Source: Drosophila pseudoobscura (lineage: Eukaryota > Arthropoda > Insecta > Diptera > Drosophilidae). From it: a stretch of DNA of 64,000 nt. The translations under genes and the position numbers were made by a program. Position 1 is the first letter of the stretch. Each line of letters opens with the position of its first letter. Below, one piece after another: positions 9,501-21,900 of the stretch. The DNA lies in NCBI RefSeq assembly GCF_009870125.1, contig NC_046683.1, positions 59,783,869-59,847,868 on the forward strand. The letters run 5' to 3'. The notes beneath the pieces were generated by a model. It ran no database searches, had not been told where the DNA came from, and saw only the letters and a list, made by a program, of their open reading frames with translations.

Positions 9501-11161
9501 GTGCCGGACCCGGCAGGTCAGAAAAGCAATTAGAAGACCCCAACATTTTCCGGCTAAATCCAAATGGAACACTCCCAATAGCCGGACACTGTTCGAGATT
9601 TTGTTGTGCTTGATGTCTCTGTGTGTCACGTGGTTCACTCACCTTCTTGTCCCCACCCAGGCCGAGCTGGTCGTCGTCGGAGCGGGCGACCGGCTTTGAT
9701 GCCACCACCTGCTTCGTTTCGGCCACAAAGCTGAACTCATAGTTGTCACTGCCACCCCAGCTGGCCAGGCAGTTGTCCTTGGAAATGTACTGGCCGATGT
9801 CCTTTTTCGATATCATTTTCAGAATCTCAACCGCTTTGGGCGGCAGCAAGGCCTTGATAACCTTAAAGGCAGCTAAGGTGGTGAAGCAGAAAGTATTGTT
9901 TAGTGTCTAGGTGAAAGTTCAAAGTTGATTACTTACCGTTCAGCACCCAGGCCAGCTCAAACACCAATATATAGTTAAGGGCATTGGGGTAGTACATCTT
10001 AAAGGTCTCCACAATGCGCTTCACAAAGTCTAGATCCAGGGTGGCCAGGCCCGTGCCCGCCATGTCGAAGAATATGGTCAACTGTGTCATGTGGTTCTCC
10101 CGCTGGGTCCTCTCCACCCAGTAGATCACAATGCGAATTAGTTCGTCCAGACTCTTGGATTTACTGTGCAACCTGACGCGGAAAACCAACAACGGCTTTC
10201 CATCCACATCGCTGCTGTGGATAAACACGGAGCCCTCCTTCAGATATTCTTGGTTCAATTTACTTTCGTCCAGATCATTTGCCCCGTACGACTCTCGCCA
10301 TGTGCAGGTTTCCCATAGCTTGTTCATGGACGCCTCCATATCCAAATCATACATTTCCAGGAATCGCTGCAGCCAGACATGATCATTGCGTATGCGATCA
10401 ATGTCAACCGGATGGAAAGGAGCTGGGAAGCGTATTACAAGCATATTTCTGTTTATATTAAATAATTTTTACGATTCTACAATTCTTATCTCCGAATACA
10501 GAGAGATAATGTAAGCAAATATTGACAAAATATCTCTGTTTATAGGGAGTGATAAGCTTAGTTAATGTTCTGATCTCGTTGTGATCTCAGGTTTCTTTGG
10601 TATCGCCTGAGAACCTCAAATTACAGGGCTAGTTGACCCGAGGAAAATAGCTTATATATGTACATAAGCCCCATTCCACTATATATTTAACTATTTAGGT
10701 AGCCATAGCTAGATTTTCAAGTTCAAGTTCAAACAAACGCAGCTTTCAGTGGATTGCAGTCAGATCTCTATGTATATTTATTCAGTTAGGCAAAAATTTC
10801 CGGTAAAATATGATCCAACCGACTCGTTTGCGCTGCGGGATACGATTATAAACAAAAGATTCACCGAAACTGCAATAATTCTAGTTATTATACGTTCATA
10901 TATGTATGTCGAAAAACCTGTCACATATGTACATATATGTATGTATTTATACATTTGTATATGAAACAGAGTTTACAATATAGGCACAAGCACATCAAAT
11001 CCATTAGTCCCAGATACTTATGTATGTACGTTGCACTTTGTATCTGGCTGGTACTTTAGTATTATCTCACCTGCTGGCGGTGTTGTGGCATATTTGCTGT
11101 TGAACTTTTCGCGCAGTTCCTCAATCTGCGCCGGGGTCACTTCCTTGACTTTAACGCCCAT
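6152..11161 (-). CDS. MOSPD2-like CRAL-TRIO + MSP domain protein
   Basis: Predicted ER-anchored contact-site and lipid-handling protein, like vertebrate MOSPD2 (fly counterpart probably CG33523, from memory). Exons on the minus strand are 11161-11071, 10422-9937, 9872-9643, 7618-7546, 7346-7243 and 7182-6859, then one of two last exons. With 6799-6611 the protein is 498 aa; with 6577-6152 it is 577 aa. Both keep phase 0. The CRAL-TRIO domain fills exons 2-3 (about residues 45-240, with an FFDMAGTGLA core). The MSP domain starts near residue 285 and shows TTSPEKFRVRP-CGII and KFLVMAM, the VAP-like groove that binds FFAT motifs. Each last exon ends in a hydrophobic helix. A separate start within exon 4 is unnecessary, because exon 3 splices into it in frame. 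Confidence 0.85.
6611..6799 (-). CDS. Alternative last exon A of the MOSPD2-like gene
   Basis: This exon begins at a TTATTGCAG acceptor and encodes a short linker (QDQVKALSRRVKVG), then a hydrophobic segment rich in L, V and Y and a short C-terminal tail ending PNKRK. The stop is TAA at 6613-6611. Coiled-coil-like linker plus membrane anchor plus short tail is the usual end of VAP/MOSPD proteins, so this is likely the standard isoform. Confidence 0.75.
   Translation of the reverse strand, partial: LQDQVKALSRRVKVGNFVQYLTLLLVLLLYAAVGFLFFEHYYPVGPGSCGKQSGAFCPNKRK
7183..7242 (-). other. 60-nt intron without stop codons inside the MSP domain
   Basis: The donor is GTGAGT and the acceptor ATTCAG. 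The intron length is a multiple of three and it has no in-frame stop, so retention would insert 20 residues between VTYK and IQTTSP. MSP domain consensus requires these to be adjacent, so splicing is the normal state. Confidence 0.7.
7619..9642 (-). other. 2-kb intron of the MOSPD2-like gene, nothing further recognised
   Basis: The intron lies between exon 3 (donor AAG/GTGAGT) and exon 4 (acceptor CGACAG). It is AT-rich with only short chance frames. It contains no recognised RNA gene or mobile element. Confidence 0.6.
10423..11070 (-). other. Intron 1 of the MOSPD2-like gene
   Basis: This 648-bp AT-rich intron carries runs of ATACATATGTAT near 10660 and 10920-10950. No gene is seen in it. 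Confidence 0.6.
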
Positions 11162-11899
11162 GATGCAAACGAGTAAAAATCGGTTAAAATCCGCACTCGA
11201 AACCAACCACGACTGGCGACAGACTGAACATTGAACTCTACTTCCAGCAAACACTGATTCTATTTTGTGCTCTACTATAATCGCGTTTCTGTCTAATCAG
11301 TAATCGTAATCCACTTTCACTGCCCACTGAAATGTGTGATTAGATTTCAGCCTGCCAACCAATAAGTTGTTAACAGGCACCAACAACTTTGGTGCTTATA
11401 TTGTAAGCGACAAATCACCGACCAGGCCTGTGCGAGAGCTATGTGCAAGTGAGTTCCCCGAGCGCGTGCAGGTTACTGGCTAACGGTGTCGACAGGGCTA
11501 TCAACGATCGCCAGTCGTTGGGAGTCGTTGGGAGTCAACTGGCGTGCGAGGCGAATGTGGAGCACCACCACAATACACCCGATGGGATGGGAGGCTTCCC
11601 AAAAGGGCAGTAGTAGCAAGCCTCTGCCTCTGCCTCTGTCCCAGCTCCAGCCCGTGCCTCTGCAATAGAACGTGATCGTGGGCGAGCGAATGCTCAGCTG
11701 CATTTCAATTAGCTTCGAGTCAAAGCTTCGCTCAGCTTTTTTTTTATCATTTCGAAAGCTCTGTACTTTGATGGGTGTTGGAATAGGGAAACCATCGGTA
11801 ATCAGTAATTAGTATCTCAGGCAATAAATATCGTATTATTTACACTCTCTTATACAGTTTGAGGTTTATGTGAGTTTGGGATTAAATGTGAGGTTGTTT
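11162..11899. promoter_or_regulatory. Spacer between the two CRAL-TRIO paralogues
   Basis: This 738 bp holds the promoter of the MOSPD2-like gene and the 3' end of the next gene upstream. A short tandem repeat (TCGTTGGGAG twice, near 11515-11535) and a CCTCTG run at 11622-11640 are seen. No further gene is visible. Confidence 0.5.
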
Positions 11900-12751
11900 C
11901 TACTCGAATTTGTACTCGTAATCGTCATTGCCGCCCCACAGCTTCAGGCAGTTGTCCTTGTCCACATACTCGGTGATATCCTTCTTGGTGGTGACGCGCA
12001 GGATCTCCAGGGCTTTGGCAGGCAGAAAGGTCTTGACAAGTTTGAAGGCAGCTGAGAAGGAAGCCAAATATTGGCATTATTTCAAGTCATATCTGACAAA
12101 AAGAATCCTACAACTTACCATTTAGCAGGAAGGGCAGTTCGTGCACGAGGATATAGTTGGGCACGTAAGGATAGTTGGCCTCAAACATATTAATGATGCT
12201 CTTGATAAAGTCCAAGTCCATGTTGCCCAGCCCAGAGCCAGTCATGTCCATGAAGATGGTTATCTTTTCGAGGTCGTTCTCGCGGTGAATGCGCTCAATC
12301 CAAAATACGACAAGGCGCAGGAGATCGTCCAGGCTCTTGCTCTTCGAGTGCTTCTTCAGGCTGAGAATGAGCAGTGGCTTGCCCTCCTTGTCCTTGTTGT
12401 GTGCATAGATCGAGCCGTCGTGCAAATATTCCTGGTTTACATTGCTCTCGTTAATGTTATATACCCCGTAGCTCTGGCGCCAAGCCAAGTTTTCCCAAAG
12501 TCGGGCAAGGGTCTTCTCCACATCGAGGTCAAAGGCCTCCAGCAGCTTTGTTATCCACAAGTCGTTGTCGGTGATGCGCTTCAGATCCTCAGGAAGAAAG
12601 GCATCTGAAGGGGAAACGTTTAGGATTGGGTGACTGGAAATTCGTTGCTGGATTTTCGCTCACCTGCTGGCGGCTCCGACTCTAGTTTCTGGAGAAACCG
12701 TGTCTTAACCTCATTAACCTGCTCGGCTGTTGGAAGTACTCCTTTGGTCAT
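11900..12751 (-). CDS. CRAL-TRIO domain protein, tandem paralogue of the MOSPD2-like gene
   Basis: Predicted small-lipid-binding CRAL-TRIO protein of 241 aa (fly counterpart probably CG32407, from memory). The exons are 12751-12664, 12604-12119 and 12051-11900. Exon 2 is 486 nt, exactly the length of exon 2 of the neighbouring MOSPD2-like gene, and all splice phases match, so the two arose by tandem duplication. Shared landmarks are a start ending SEPPAG/ATTPPAG, NQEYL, HSKSKSLD, FMDMTGSGLG/FFDMAGTGLA, KDNCL and WGG. This copy stops right after the CRAL-TRIO end (DDYEYKFE) and has no MSP domain or membrane anchor, so it should be soluble. An in-frame ATG at 12829 could add 26 residues, but the start used aligns with the paralogue. 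Confidence 0.85.
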
Positions 12752-14345
12752 TGTGCTTCCTGGGGTTCTACCAGCTGAATGAATGATCGTCGACACTTTC
12801 CTTCGATTTATATCATACAGTTTACCCAACTGATTTGCTTCCTTATCGCTTCCGCTAGTGCTAGAAGTGTTGCACCGGTGTGACTTCGACTTTTCGGACT
12901 CGTAGTACTTCAGTGCAGAGTGATCTTTCCAGTGTGCGGGCTAATCAGCGACTGACGGCCACAGAGCGTTCACGACTGTGCACTCTGGTCCGCTTGTTCC
13001 AATGTGATCATGTAAATGACTCGATGCGGGTGGGGGGCAACGAGCGCGGGCCTGTTCTTCAATCAATATAAAATACAGCACACAACCCGCAGCGAAAGAG
13101 AGATAGTGAGAGCGTACGATACTGGTCTGTGCGGGGGGGCAGAGCAAAGAAACCCCCGTCAATTGCGATAAGCAGAGCAAGCTGAAAAAACACATACCCC
13201 ACCCTACCGCCTCTCTCTTGGGGCCTCTGGCATTCCTTATGAATCGGGAATCGGTTTTTATTACCGCTACTGCTGTGGTGAGTCGTTTAGACGTATATTG
13301 TACGACTTCTAACTTAAAATAATTTTGTAGAGCTATTGATCTAGTTTGTGGCAAATCTTTGTGGTTTGCTTCGAGTCGATATGACAAGCTTAGTCTACTA
13401 CGATCATTTTGTTGTACCCTTTCAGAGCTACATTGAGTCCCTCAGTTTTGAAGCTATTTACTGAACCCACTGCTAATGTTGGAACCCCTAAGATCAGTAT
13501 TGTTCTATTGTTCTAAAATGTTATTATTTTATTTTTATTTTATTTAATACCTCTATCAGAGGAGTACTTTAATCATATAAGATTTATTAACAGTATTTAA
13601 AATCATTAGATGATTAAAAGAGATTAAAGGTAAGCAGATAAACACACCATTTATACGAGTATTATATGATCATAAACAAGTTTCTGTTCAGAATAATTTC
13701 AGCAATCGCATTGCTGATTGCAATAGCTGCATGGGAACCCGATTACAAAAGAGTAAGACCATAAAAAGTAGGGGTCTAATTATAACTATCAGCTATAGAA
13801 AAATTTCACATTAATCTGAGTATTACTGAACGCTTGGCCAGTCCGAAGGTTTTCCTAGTACAATATTATATTCGCAATTATCGCATCTACTTATTTATGT
13901 ACATTTTAATAGCCGTTGCTAATTACTTGGGAAATTATAGTATTCAACTGAAAATCGAAGGAATCGAACGAATTTGAATTAAAATTAAATAAAAAATATG
14001 TCACTTATATTGAAACCAAAACCGCATTGCATTCTGCACATCGGTTTAGATAATTTAAGCCATTTTTGAAGTCAATATTTTGAATAAGCTTTTGTGATTG
14101 TTGACATTGAAAACGGAATGAGCAGGCAATAACAAAGAGAAAAGTCATTTACATATCGAAAAAGAGCTTTCCCGCCTTGGTCCCCCTAGCGATGCCTTTG
14201 GACCAACATCCAAGAACTTTTGCCCCAGTTGTGATGTTTACGTGAAAACGTGCGTTTGGAGAGCCAACGTCCTCGCTCTCGTTCGCGTTCCCCGTTCTGA
14301 CCGATGCGGATGCAGTGCAGCATTTACTGAGACCATCATCCCAAG
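12752..14345. other. Gene-free spacer with two divergent promoters
   Basis: This 1.6 kb separates the CRAL-TRIO gene (-) from the XPR1-like gene (+). The part next to the CRAL-TRIO gene has GA-rich stretches (GAGAGATAGTGAGAGCG near 13097). The middle is AT-rich and featureless. The last 100 nt before the XPR1 start is CG-rich with CTCGCTCTCGTTCGCG. No coding signal is seen. Confidence 0.5.
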
Positions 14346-17300
14346 ATGAAGTTTGCCGAGCACTTGACGGCCCACATAACGCCCGAGTGGCGTAAGCAAT
14401 ATATTAGCTATGAGGTAAAAGGCGCAAATTTCTCATCAGGTCCAAAAGTGGCCAAGTGCGGAAAAATCTGTATCTGTGGGGCGAGTGAGTGGTGTGCTTT
14501 CCTGGCTGTCACTGCAGCTGTCAGTGACAGCTTTTGGCGCGCGGCAAACTTGGCGCAGGCGTACAACTTTCAAATCGTAGAGCTTTTTGACAGATGTCTT
14601 CTGTTGTGCTTGCCTTGGACGTAAACAAAATTGTTTCCTCGGGAAAAGCAGGGGGAACAGGGCGGAGAACACGGCGAAAGAAAATGTGGCAAAAGAGTAG
14701 ATGAAAGAGAGCAAAAGTTGTTGAATAGGGACAGTGAGTGAGAAAAGTTATACGATAGACGGATGTTCCACTGGATGTGTTGCTTTTTATACGTGGTAAT
14801 CAAAGAGTATAGAGCTATATTGGTTTCGTGGTTGGATGTGTGTAACAACCAAACGGAAACAATTCCGACCCCATAGAGTATATATATCCTAGATCAGCAT
14901 CAATAGCCAAGTCGATATAGGTTTTTCTGTATGCTCGTCTTGTTTGACGACTGGTCTTAAGAGAGCTCTATGAGAGCTAGAGATATCACACTGAATCCAG
15001 TTTGTTTCCACCATATCTACCAGATCGCCGAATCTAAATCCGATCGGATCTTTATTATATCCAGAATGAAGAAACACATTCTCTCTCTCGCTCTTTCTCG
15101 TGCAATGTGAGCGCTCTGGCTAAGTGGAGCGAGAGAGAACGTCTGTAAACAGATGTAAAAAAATGTAAAAGCATGAAAAATGGAAACAGATTAAATATTA
15201 GGTCGAAAGAAGACAAACTAACCACAGCTAGCGCTCGTGGTTCCTCTCTTTATCTCCCTGCTTTTCCCATCACTGATGACAAGTTCGAGCAATCGCGATC
15301 TCTATCATTAGTATACTCCCCTTCGTGTTACTAGGAAATGAAGGCCATGCTGTATGCCGCCATCGAGCAATCGCCATCCGCAGAGCTGGTGGAGCGTGAG
15401 ATGGTCACGAGGTACTTTGCCAAATTCGATGAGGAGTTCTTCCACTACTGCGACCGGGAGCTGGCCAAGATCAACACATTCTACTCGGAGAAGATGGCCG
15501 AGGCTACACGCAAATATGGCAATCTGCGTAGCGAACTGACCGAGGCCCTTGAAATGGGCCATCCGAAGAAGCTGCCGGCCTGGAAGCGACGCACGCCGCT
15601 GGGCAAGAAGAATGTGCCGGCACGCAAGTTACAGGATCTCAAGTTGGCATTTAGCGAGTTCTATCTGGGCTTGATACTGCTCCAGAACTATCAGAATCTC
15701 AATTTCACGGGTTTCCGCAAGATTCTCAAGAAGCACGACAAATTGCTTAGCGTGGATTATGGGGCACGGTGGCGCACCGATCATGTGGAGGCAGCGCATT
15801 TCTATACGAACAAAGACATCGATCGGCTCATCCAGGAGACGGAGCAGGCCGTCACCCAGGACATCGAAGGCGGAGACCGACAGCGGGCGATGAAGCGACT
15901 GCGAGTTCCACCCCTGGGAGAACAGCAGAGCCCATGGACCACCTTCAAGGTGGGCCTCTTCTCCGGCGCCTTTGTGGTGCTCTTCATAACGGTTGTGATT
16001 GCAGCCATGTTCTACGGCTTTGGCGAGAACTGGCGTGTTGGTCTTCGAATGTTCCGAGCTCCATTCCTAATCATCGAGTGCCTCTTCCTCTGGGGCGTAA
16101 ATGTCTATGGGTGGCGGTCTTCGGGAGTGAATCATGTGCTGATATTTGAGCTGGATCCGCGCAATCACCTGTCCGAACAAAACATCATGGAGGTGGCTTC
16201 GGTATTCGGCGTGATATGGGCCTGTTGTGTGCTCAGCTACATCTTCTGCGATCCCCTGGGCATTCCACAGTATGCGGCTCCCTTGATACTCTACATTCTG
16301 ATGGTTGCCTTTCTACTGAATCCGACGAGGACGTTCCATCACGAGGCTCGGTACTGGGCGTTACGGGTACTCATACGCGTGATCATGGCCCCCTTTTGCT
16401 TTGTGAATTTCGCCGACTTTTGGCTAGCCGATCAGTTGAACAGCATGGTTCCGGCCTTTCTGGATATACCCTTCTTGATATGCTTCTTCGGTCGCAGTCC
16501 CACATGGCAAAAAGCGGGGAAGGGTGAGTGGATAAATGGAGCTGCACGATGTCCTTATTATCAATTAACTTTGATTTTTTTCTCATTCCTCCCATAAGAT
16601 GGCAGCCACTGCGTGCAATACGTCTCCCTGCTCCATCCCATTGTGGCCATCCTGCCCGCCTATTTCCGCTTCGCCCAGTGCATACGTCGGTATCGCGACA
16701 CGAAAGAGTCGTTTCCGCATCTGGTCAACGCAGCGAAGTACGCCACATCATTCTTTGTGGTAATTTTCGCCCACAAATATCATACGACAACGGGTAAGTG
16801 GATTCATTATACGAGGACGGTACATATGTATATACATACGAGCCCCGAGTTCATTAGGAACTCATCCAGGACCACACGCACAGGCACACTTTATGCGTGT
16901 TGTTTAGGAGGTGCCAATTAATGCTATCTTCGTGGTCAACCTCAAATTCATGAAGATTTTATTTGGCCTTCGAGCACGTAGCATCTCTCTCTCTCACCCT
17001 CCGTCTGTCACCGACTTGCAGATACCTATCCCCTATCGAAGGAGAATCCATGGTTCTATTGCTGGATTACGGCAGCAATTTTCTCATCCTGCTATGCCTA
17101 CACATGGGACATCAAAATGGACTGGGGTCTATTCGACTCCAAGGCGGGCGACAATCGATTCTTGCGTGAGGAAATCGTTTATTCATCGACGGTGAGTCTA
17201 GTGTCTGGTATCCCCAGTGGATGGGGAACAAATAATGGCCACGATAAATATTTGGCCAAATGGCATGTAAGAAAATAATTCAATGCATTTATTATCCCTC

Positions 17301-17761
17301 ACTCCCCCCCACAGTGGTTCTACTACTTTGGCATAATTGAGGATTTAATATTGCGCTTCAGCTGGACCCTGTCCATGAGCCTCATCGAGGCTGGCTACAT
17401 TGAGGGTGATGTAATGATGACCATTCTCAGTCCCCTGGAGGTTTTCCGTCGCTTCATTTGGAACTATTTTCGGCTGGAGAACGAACACCTCAACAATGTG
17501 GGCAAGTTCAGGGCCGTGCGAGATATATCTGTTGCCCCGCTGGATTGTTCAGATCAGGTGAAGAGAGGGAGGGATTTGTGGATATAAATACACTAATAAC
17601 CTGGTTTTCAGACAACAATCCTTCGAATGATGGACGAAACAGACGGTGTGCTCAACCGGAGGCGTGGCAAAGCCACAGGCGGCAAGAGCGGCACCAAAAA
17701 GAACAAGCAAGAACAACGCCTACTACTCCAAGGCGAATCAATCGAAGACCTCTGCTCCTAG
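14346..17761 (+). CDS. XPR1-type phosphate exporter (SPX and EXS domains)
   Basis: Plasma-membrane phosphate exporter of the XPR1/SYG1 family, 671 aa (fly relatives CG10481/CG10483, from memory). The six exons are 14346-14414, 15335-16523, 16599-16793, 17022-17191, 17315-17557 and 17612-17761. The SPX domain (about residues 1-175) begins [20 protein letters not shown] and includes [12 protein letters not shown], the Lys cluster that senses inositol pyrophosphates. Several hydrophobic membrane segments follow from about residue 230. The EXS domain is marked by [45 protein letters not shown] and [18 protein letters not shown]. The C-terminal tail is basic and ends EDLCS. Length is close to the 696 aa of human XPR1. 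A polyadenylation signal is at 17817-17822. Confidence 0.92.
14415..15334 (+). other. Intron 1 of the XPR1-like gene
   Basis: This 920-nt intron splits the SPX domain after residue 23. Most of its second half is a dispersed repeat on the minus strand, followed by CT/GA-rich sequence at 15080-15140. Confidence 0.75.
14786..15065 (-). repeat. Dispersed non-coding repeat copy
   Basis: In this orientation it reads TGTAACA, ATTCCGACCCCATAGAGTAT, ATATATATCCTAGATCAGCA, CAATAGCCAAGTCGATATAG and, further on, CCGATCGGATCTTTATTATA. The block order matches the dispersed element at the left window edge, read on the other strand. The later part resembles sequence I recall from obscura-group genomes. It lies within an intron and has no coding capacity. 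Confidence 0.55.
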
Positions 17762-17816
17762 TGCCGTGTCCCAATTACAATAACATCTCTATGTGCACAA
17801 ATATTCGGTTACAGCT

Positions 17817-17822
17817 AATAAA
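17817..17822 (+). terminator. XPR1-like polyadenylation signal AATAAA
   Basis: Canonical AATAAA 56 nt after the stop codon. Confidence 0.6.
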
Positions 17823-18900
17823 GCTCTGCAGTTGCATTTTCCACATGGAAATTCCCGGACAATTCCTAAATTTCTACTTGAATGGCTATTGATTGGGGGT
17901 GCCGGTGCTAGTGCCTGCGTAGCCACTAAAACTTAATACAAGTATCTCGTAGTCATTGCATTTGCTAGATGGAGGGATGTGTGGCCGATGCTGATTGTGG
18001 GGCCTTGTCTGGACAAGGCTCTACATTTACGTGACAATGTTTGGGTAACAATTAGATTTAGTTTGCTGTCGCCTTGTTGCGTGTGTGCCCCAAAAATACA
18101 TTTGCTTGGCAATTTATTCCACTTGGTTGTTCTGGTTACCATGGCAAGTTCATGAAACTGCTAGCTGGCATATGTACAATGTATGTGATTATTGCCCACA
18201 TGACAATGTGTCTAATGCTGTTACGATATGTTTTTGATGGGTACCGTTCTAAATCATTGATACGAATAACCATGGATGGATATGTAAGTGTCTTTTGGTC
18301 TCTTTTTAGTTACATCCACAGCTGTTTTCGCTGAGAGACTATATTTCACAGAGTTCGTTCTCTTTAAAGTAAATTTACGGCTCTCAACATATTTGATGTA
18401 TTTCGCCAGCAGGGACCCAAGGGGAATAACAAAAAGGTTCGTTCCTTTCGCAGCTGTGGAATACGAAATAGGGTGATTGATTGATGCGTTTGTGCTTCAA
18501 TTCGTAATAATTATTTAATAGAACTTGGATGGGCATTTGGTTCCCTACCGATTACGTTACCGCATTCTCTCTACACATATCTCTTTTGTGTGACAGTGTC
18601 AGATTAGGGGGGCTCTCAGGGGGACCATAGGCCAGTATGGTCCTTAGTTATCCGGTATGAATCGTCGCGGGAGTGCTTATGAGGTTTGAAAGTCCTCGAA
18701 AATCGATGTGTTTTTAACAAGGAAACTACTCTTCCTTGGCGTCCTCTTAATGATGTCAGCACTGGGGCGCCCAGGTATCTTAACCTCACCCGTGAGAGAG
18801 CCGGGCAGTTCAGATGAGATGTTCCAGAGTTTCGATAGCCCCGGGTTCATCACATTTCCTACAGCTCTCTCGGATGGTCTCGAATGCAGCGAGACAGTGA

Positions 18901-18958
18901 ACTGTAAGTATTTCCACTGTAAGTATTTCTGCATCCAATTAAATTGCATCCAATTAAC
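18901..18958 (+). repeat. Two adjacent short tandem duplications
   Basis: CTGTAAGTATTTC occurs twice in a row, followed directly by TGCATCCAATTAA twice in a row. Each unit is 15-17 nt. Confidence 0.8.
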
Positions 18959-21900
18959 AATCCTTAAGCCCGTTAACACTGTATTCCGTACAGTATATAG
19001 TATTCGAGTTAACCGCAACCGATTCTCAATCTGTACACCACTTTTTTGCGGTTTGTCATGGCCAAATGGCTGTTATAAATGATTGTTTCATTTAATACGA
19101 CTACAATTTAATAATAAAAAATACGAAAAATGGAAAACTTCGTTATATATAACTTGTTGCCAGAAACTTTTTCATATTCCCCTCCCGCCAGTCAGAAAGT
19201 TTTTCAGGAGACTTTCACTGTTTGTGGATTGGATTGTCAATTTTCATGGTATATACGAGTATTTTTTGCTTTCGACAGTTATTTGGCTTGCATTGCGTTT
19301 GATTGTTTTAAGTTTAGCACTTTTACTCATCCTGATGGGTTATTCAGATACACGACAGTTGACAAGTGTCTAAATTTCCTGGCAAATGTCAGCTCATGAA
19401 TGGCAATGGAATGGAATAGACGGACGTGTGTGGGGAGGATTTGCGAATGAAACTTCTGTTTGGGTTAGCACTTTTATTGATTGCCATCCACCGGAATTCC
19501 TCCAGAATCCTTTGGGCACACAGATTAAGGTTAAATACATATTTTTTTTTGGTTTATCAATTTGCAAAGGCAGAAATTCATCAGATTAACATTTTATTTC
19601 CGTTTTCGGCATCCTTTCCGATTGGCCTCCTGCTGCCGGTTTCATTTTGAAAGCGGATTATATGTATCACGGATAAATTTGAACATTTATGAAACACTTT
19701 ATCATACAGTTCCTTTTTCAAAAAATTTGTTGTAATTTTGTTGCCTGGCAATTCCAAAAGCTGCAAAGCGTGGGCCATTAGGCGCCATTTGGAATGGGAA
19801 TGTGAACGGGGACTTTCCTCTTAGCCACTCTCTTGATGGCAATCTCTCATGGACGAGTGCTTGTTTTCCCCGAACTCTGTCCATAGATAAGGAAACCCTT
19901 TTTCGGGCGGGAGAGTTTTTTTTTTGCCCAAGGGATGTGCCATTACTTAGCGGCATTTAATTCTTAAAGACCTCTAGATGGACCCATTTGATAAAAGCCT
20001 TGGCATCTGCCTGGCCATGTACGAGTATTTTCCGTAGGAGTTTCCTCGCATTTGAAAGGTTGGTCGCGTGTGCCGATATTCCTGGAAAAAACAGAAGTTG
20101 TTCATGTTTTCGTATGTGCTTAAAGCTGTATACGTGAACGGCATTTACACCCTCATGTCAGCGTGGCTCTGACACCACCTTTCATCCTCTCAGATTTTTT
20201 GTTGGGTTCCGTTCCGCCTTCGCTGCTGTCAAAGGGGGTTTTGTTTGATTTGACATGTCTGAGCGGAGGTTTTTCACACCCACAAAAATGTCTTAAACTG
20301 CTTTCCCACATTGTGTATACGCAATTTCGTGTTGACACTTTTGCATCCTCATCCTTTTTTCAACTTTTGCTGGTGCTGCTTTTGCTGCTGTTGCTGCATC
20401 CTAATCCATTGTTGGTATTGCTTCTGCTCCGGCTTCTGGTGCTGATTGCAATTGATTTGCTTTGCTTCGTGTTGAATGTCGTTGAAAAGGAAAGAAAACT
20501 GAACTGAACTGAACAGAACTGAACAAAACTCATTACGTATACGACATGTTCAGCGTGTTTATTTTGTTTAAATTCCCATGTTTATTTCCACTACATCCTG
20601 CAGACACATCTCCGCTCCGCCTACCACCCGGCTGATGAATGGACAAACATTCCGCAGTAGATTGGAATTGCATTGGCGCTCACGTTCGAGTGGGTGGAGT
20701 GGGGTGTGCACTGCACAGCAAAGTGGTCCTGGGATTAACACATGTTTATAGACTGAATGCAAGTCTGTGATTACCATAGGGAGCAGACCCGACCACGCAA
20801 TTATCGACACTTAGTTGGAGTGACTGCTCTACCAATTTGAATTTCTCATAGAATGACTCGTTGTTGGGCTAATCAAAGGCTGCTGATGCTTTTATTTATC
20901 TTCCGGGTAATAATGGCTTGCCATTGATTCTTTGAGCGTGCTGAGACCTTTACATTCACATCTCAGAGGGAAGCCTCATTAAGACGACAGCTACGGCGCC
21001 AATTCAGATTCAGATTGCATGAAAGGTGGCCAGGTGGAGTATACCTTATCTGTCCATATCATAAATATTAAATTAAGCACAGAAAACATACCATCATCGT
21101 ATACCATACGACCACCGCACTCATCATGTGCCCAAAGGCTACGACATTGATTGAAAAATGTTTACATCGAAAGTTAATTAATTAATTTAAAGCCTCTGAC
21201 AATGAATATCGTGACAGGCTGGAGGGAAGGCTGATGCCTTGGATTGCCATTCAATATGCTAATCGAATGTCCCACGACTTTTAATTAACCATGATAACCA
21301 TTCTGACAGGCTGGCCAGACAAAAACAAAAGGAAGTCCCCAGAAACTGGGCGAAAGTTTCCCGTCTTTAAAGAATCAGCTTTAATGTGGTGAGCAAATAT
21401 ATGGATAACCCAAATAAACGGAGAGCATAAATCTTATTTCGACGATGCCATTCTGGCTGATCCGTGTGGGATGTGCTGAGTAATATGAGGCGGAAGTCAA
21501 CCCAGAGGAGGAGGGCCTTACGTGGTTTGGCCATTGATTGATGGCCGGAGCGTTTGCAGAAGGAAAAAGCTATTTATAATATGTTTATTATTTATCATGC
21601 ATGCTAATGCCAATATATATCCACACGCAAACGCATACGCATAGGGTTCATACATATAAATACTCCTACATCAGTTTATTGGTCTCTCTTGTTTGCTTAT
21701 GAAAGTTGATTGAAACTAATGGAAGCGGAAGCCAGTGAATGGCATCCGCAAATGTCACCCAACGGACACGTAAAACCCATTCAAATATAAAATGTGTTCT
21801 TCAGTTACCAAGTCCCGAATTGCATACACAGATGTTCTGAGAGAGAGAAAAGCTAGACAACTTTAGAGTCTCTTTTTGAACCTTTTGAGGCATTAATTCC

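Noticed and set aside
12941-13387. 148-codon minus-strand frame upstream of the CRAL-TRIO gene
   Set aside because: It lies in the promoter/leader region, with many rare residues and no domain; no splice link to a known gene.
15078-15137. Inverted repeat TTCTCTCTCTCGCTC / GAGCGAGAGAGAAC as a structured RNA
   Set aside because: Both arms are simple CT/GA repeats, so pairing is expected by composition.
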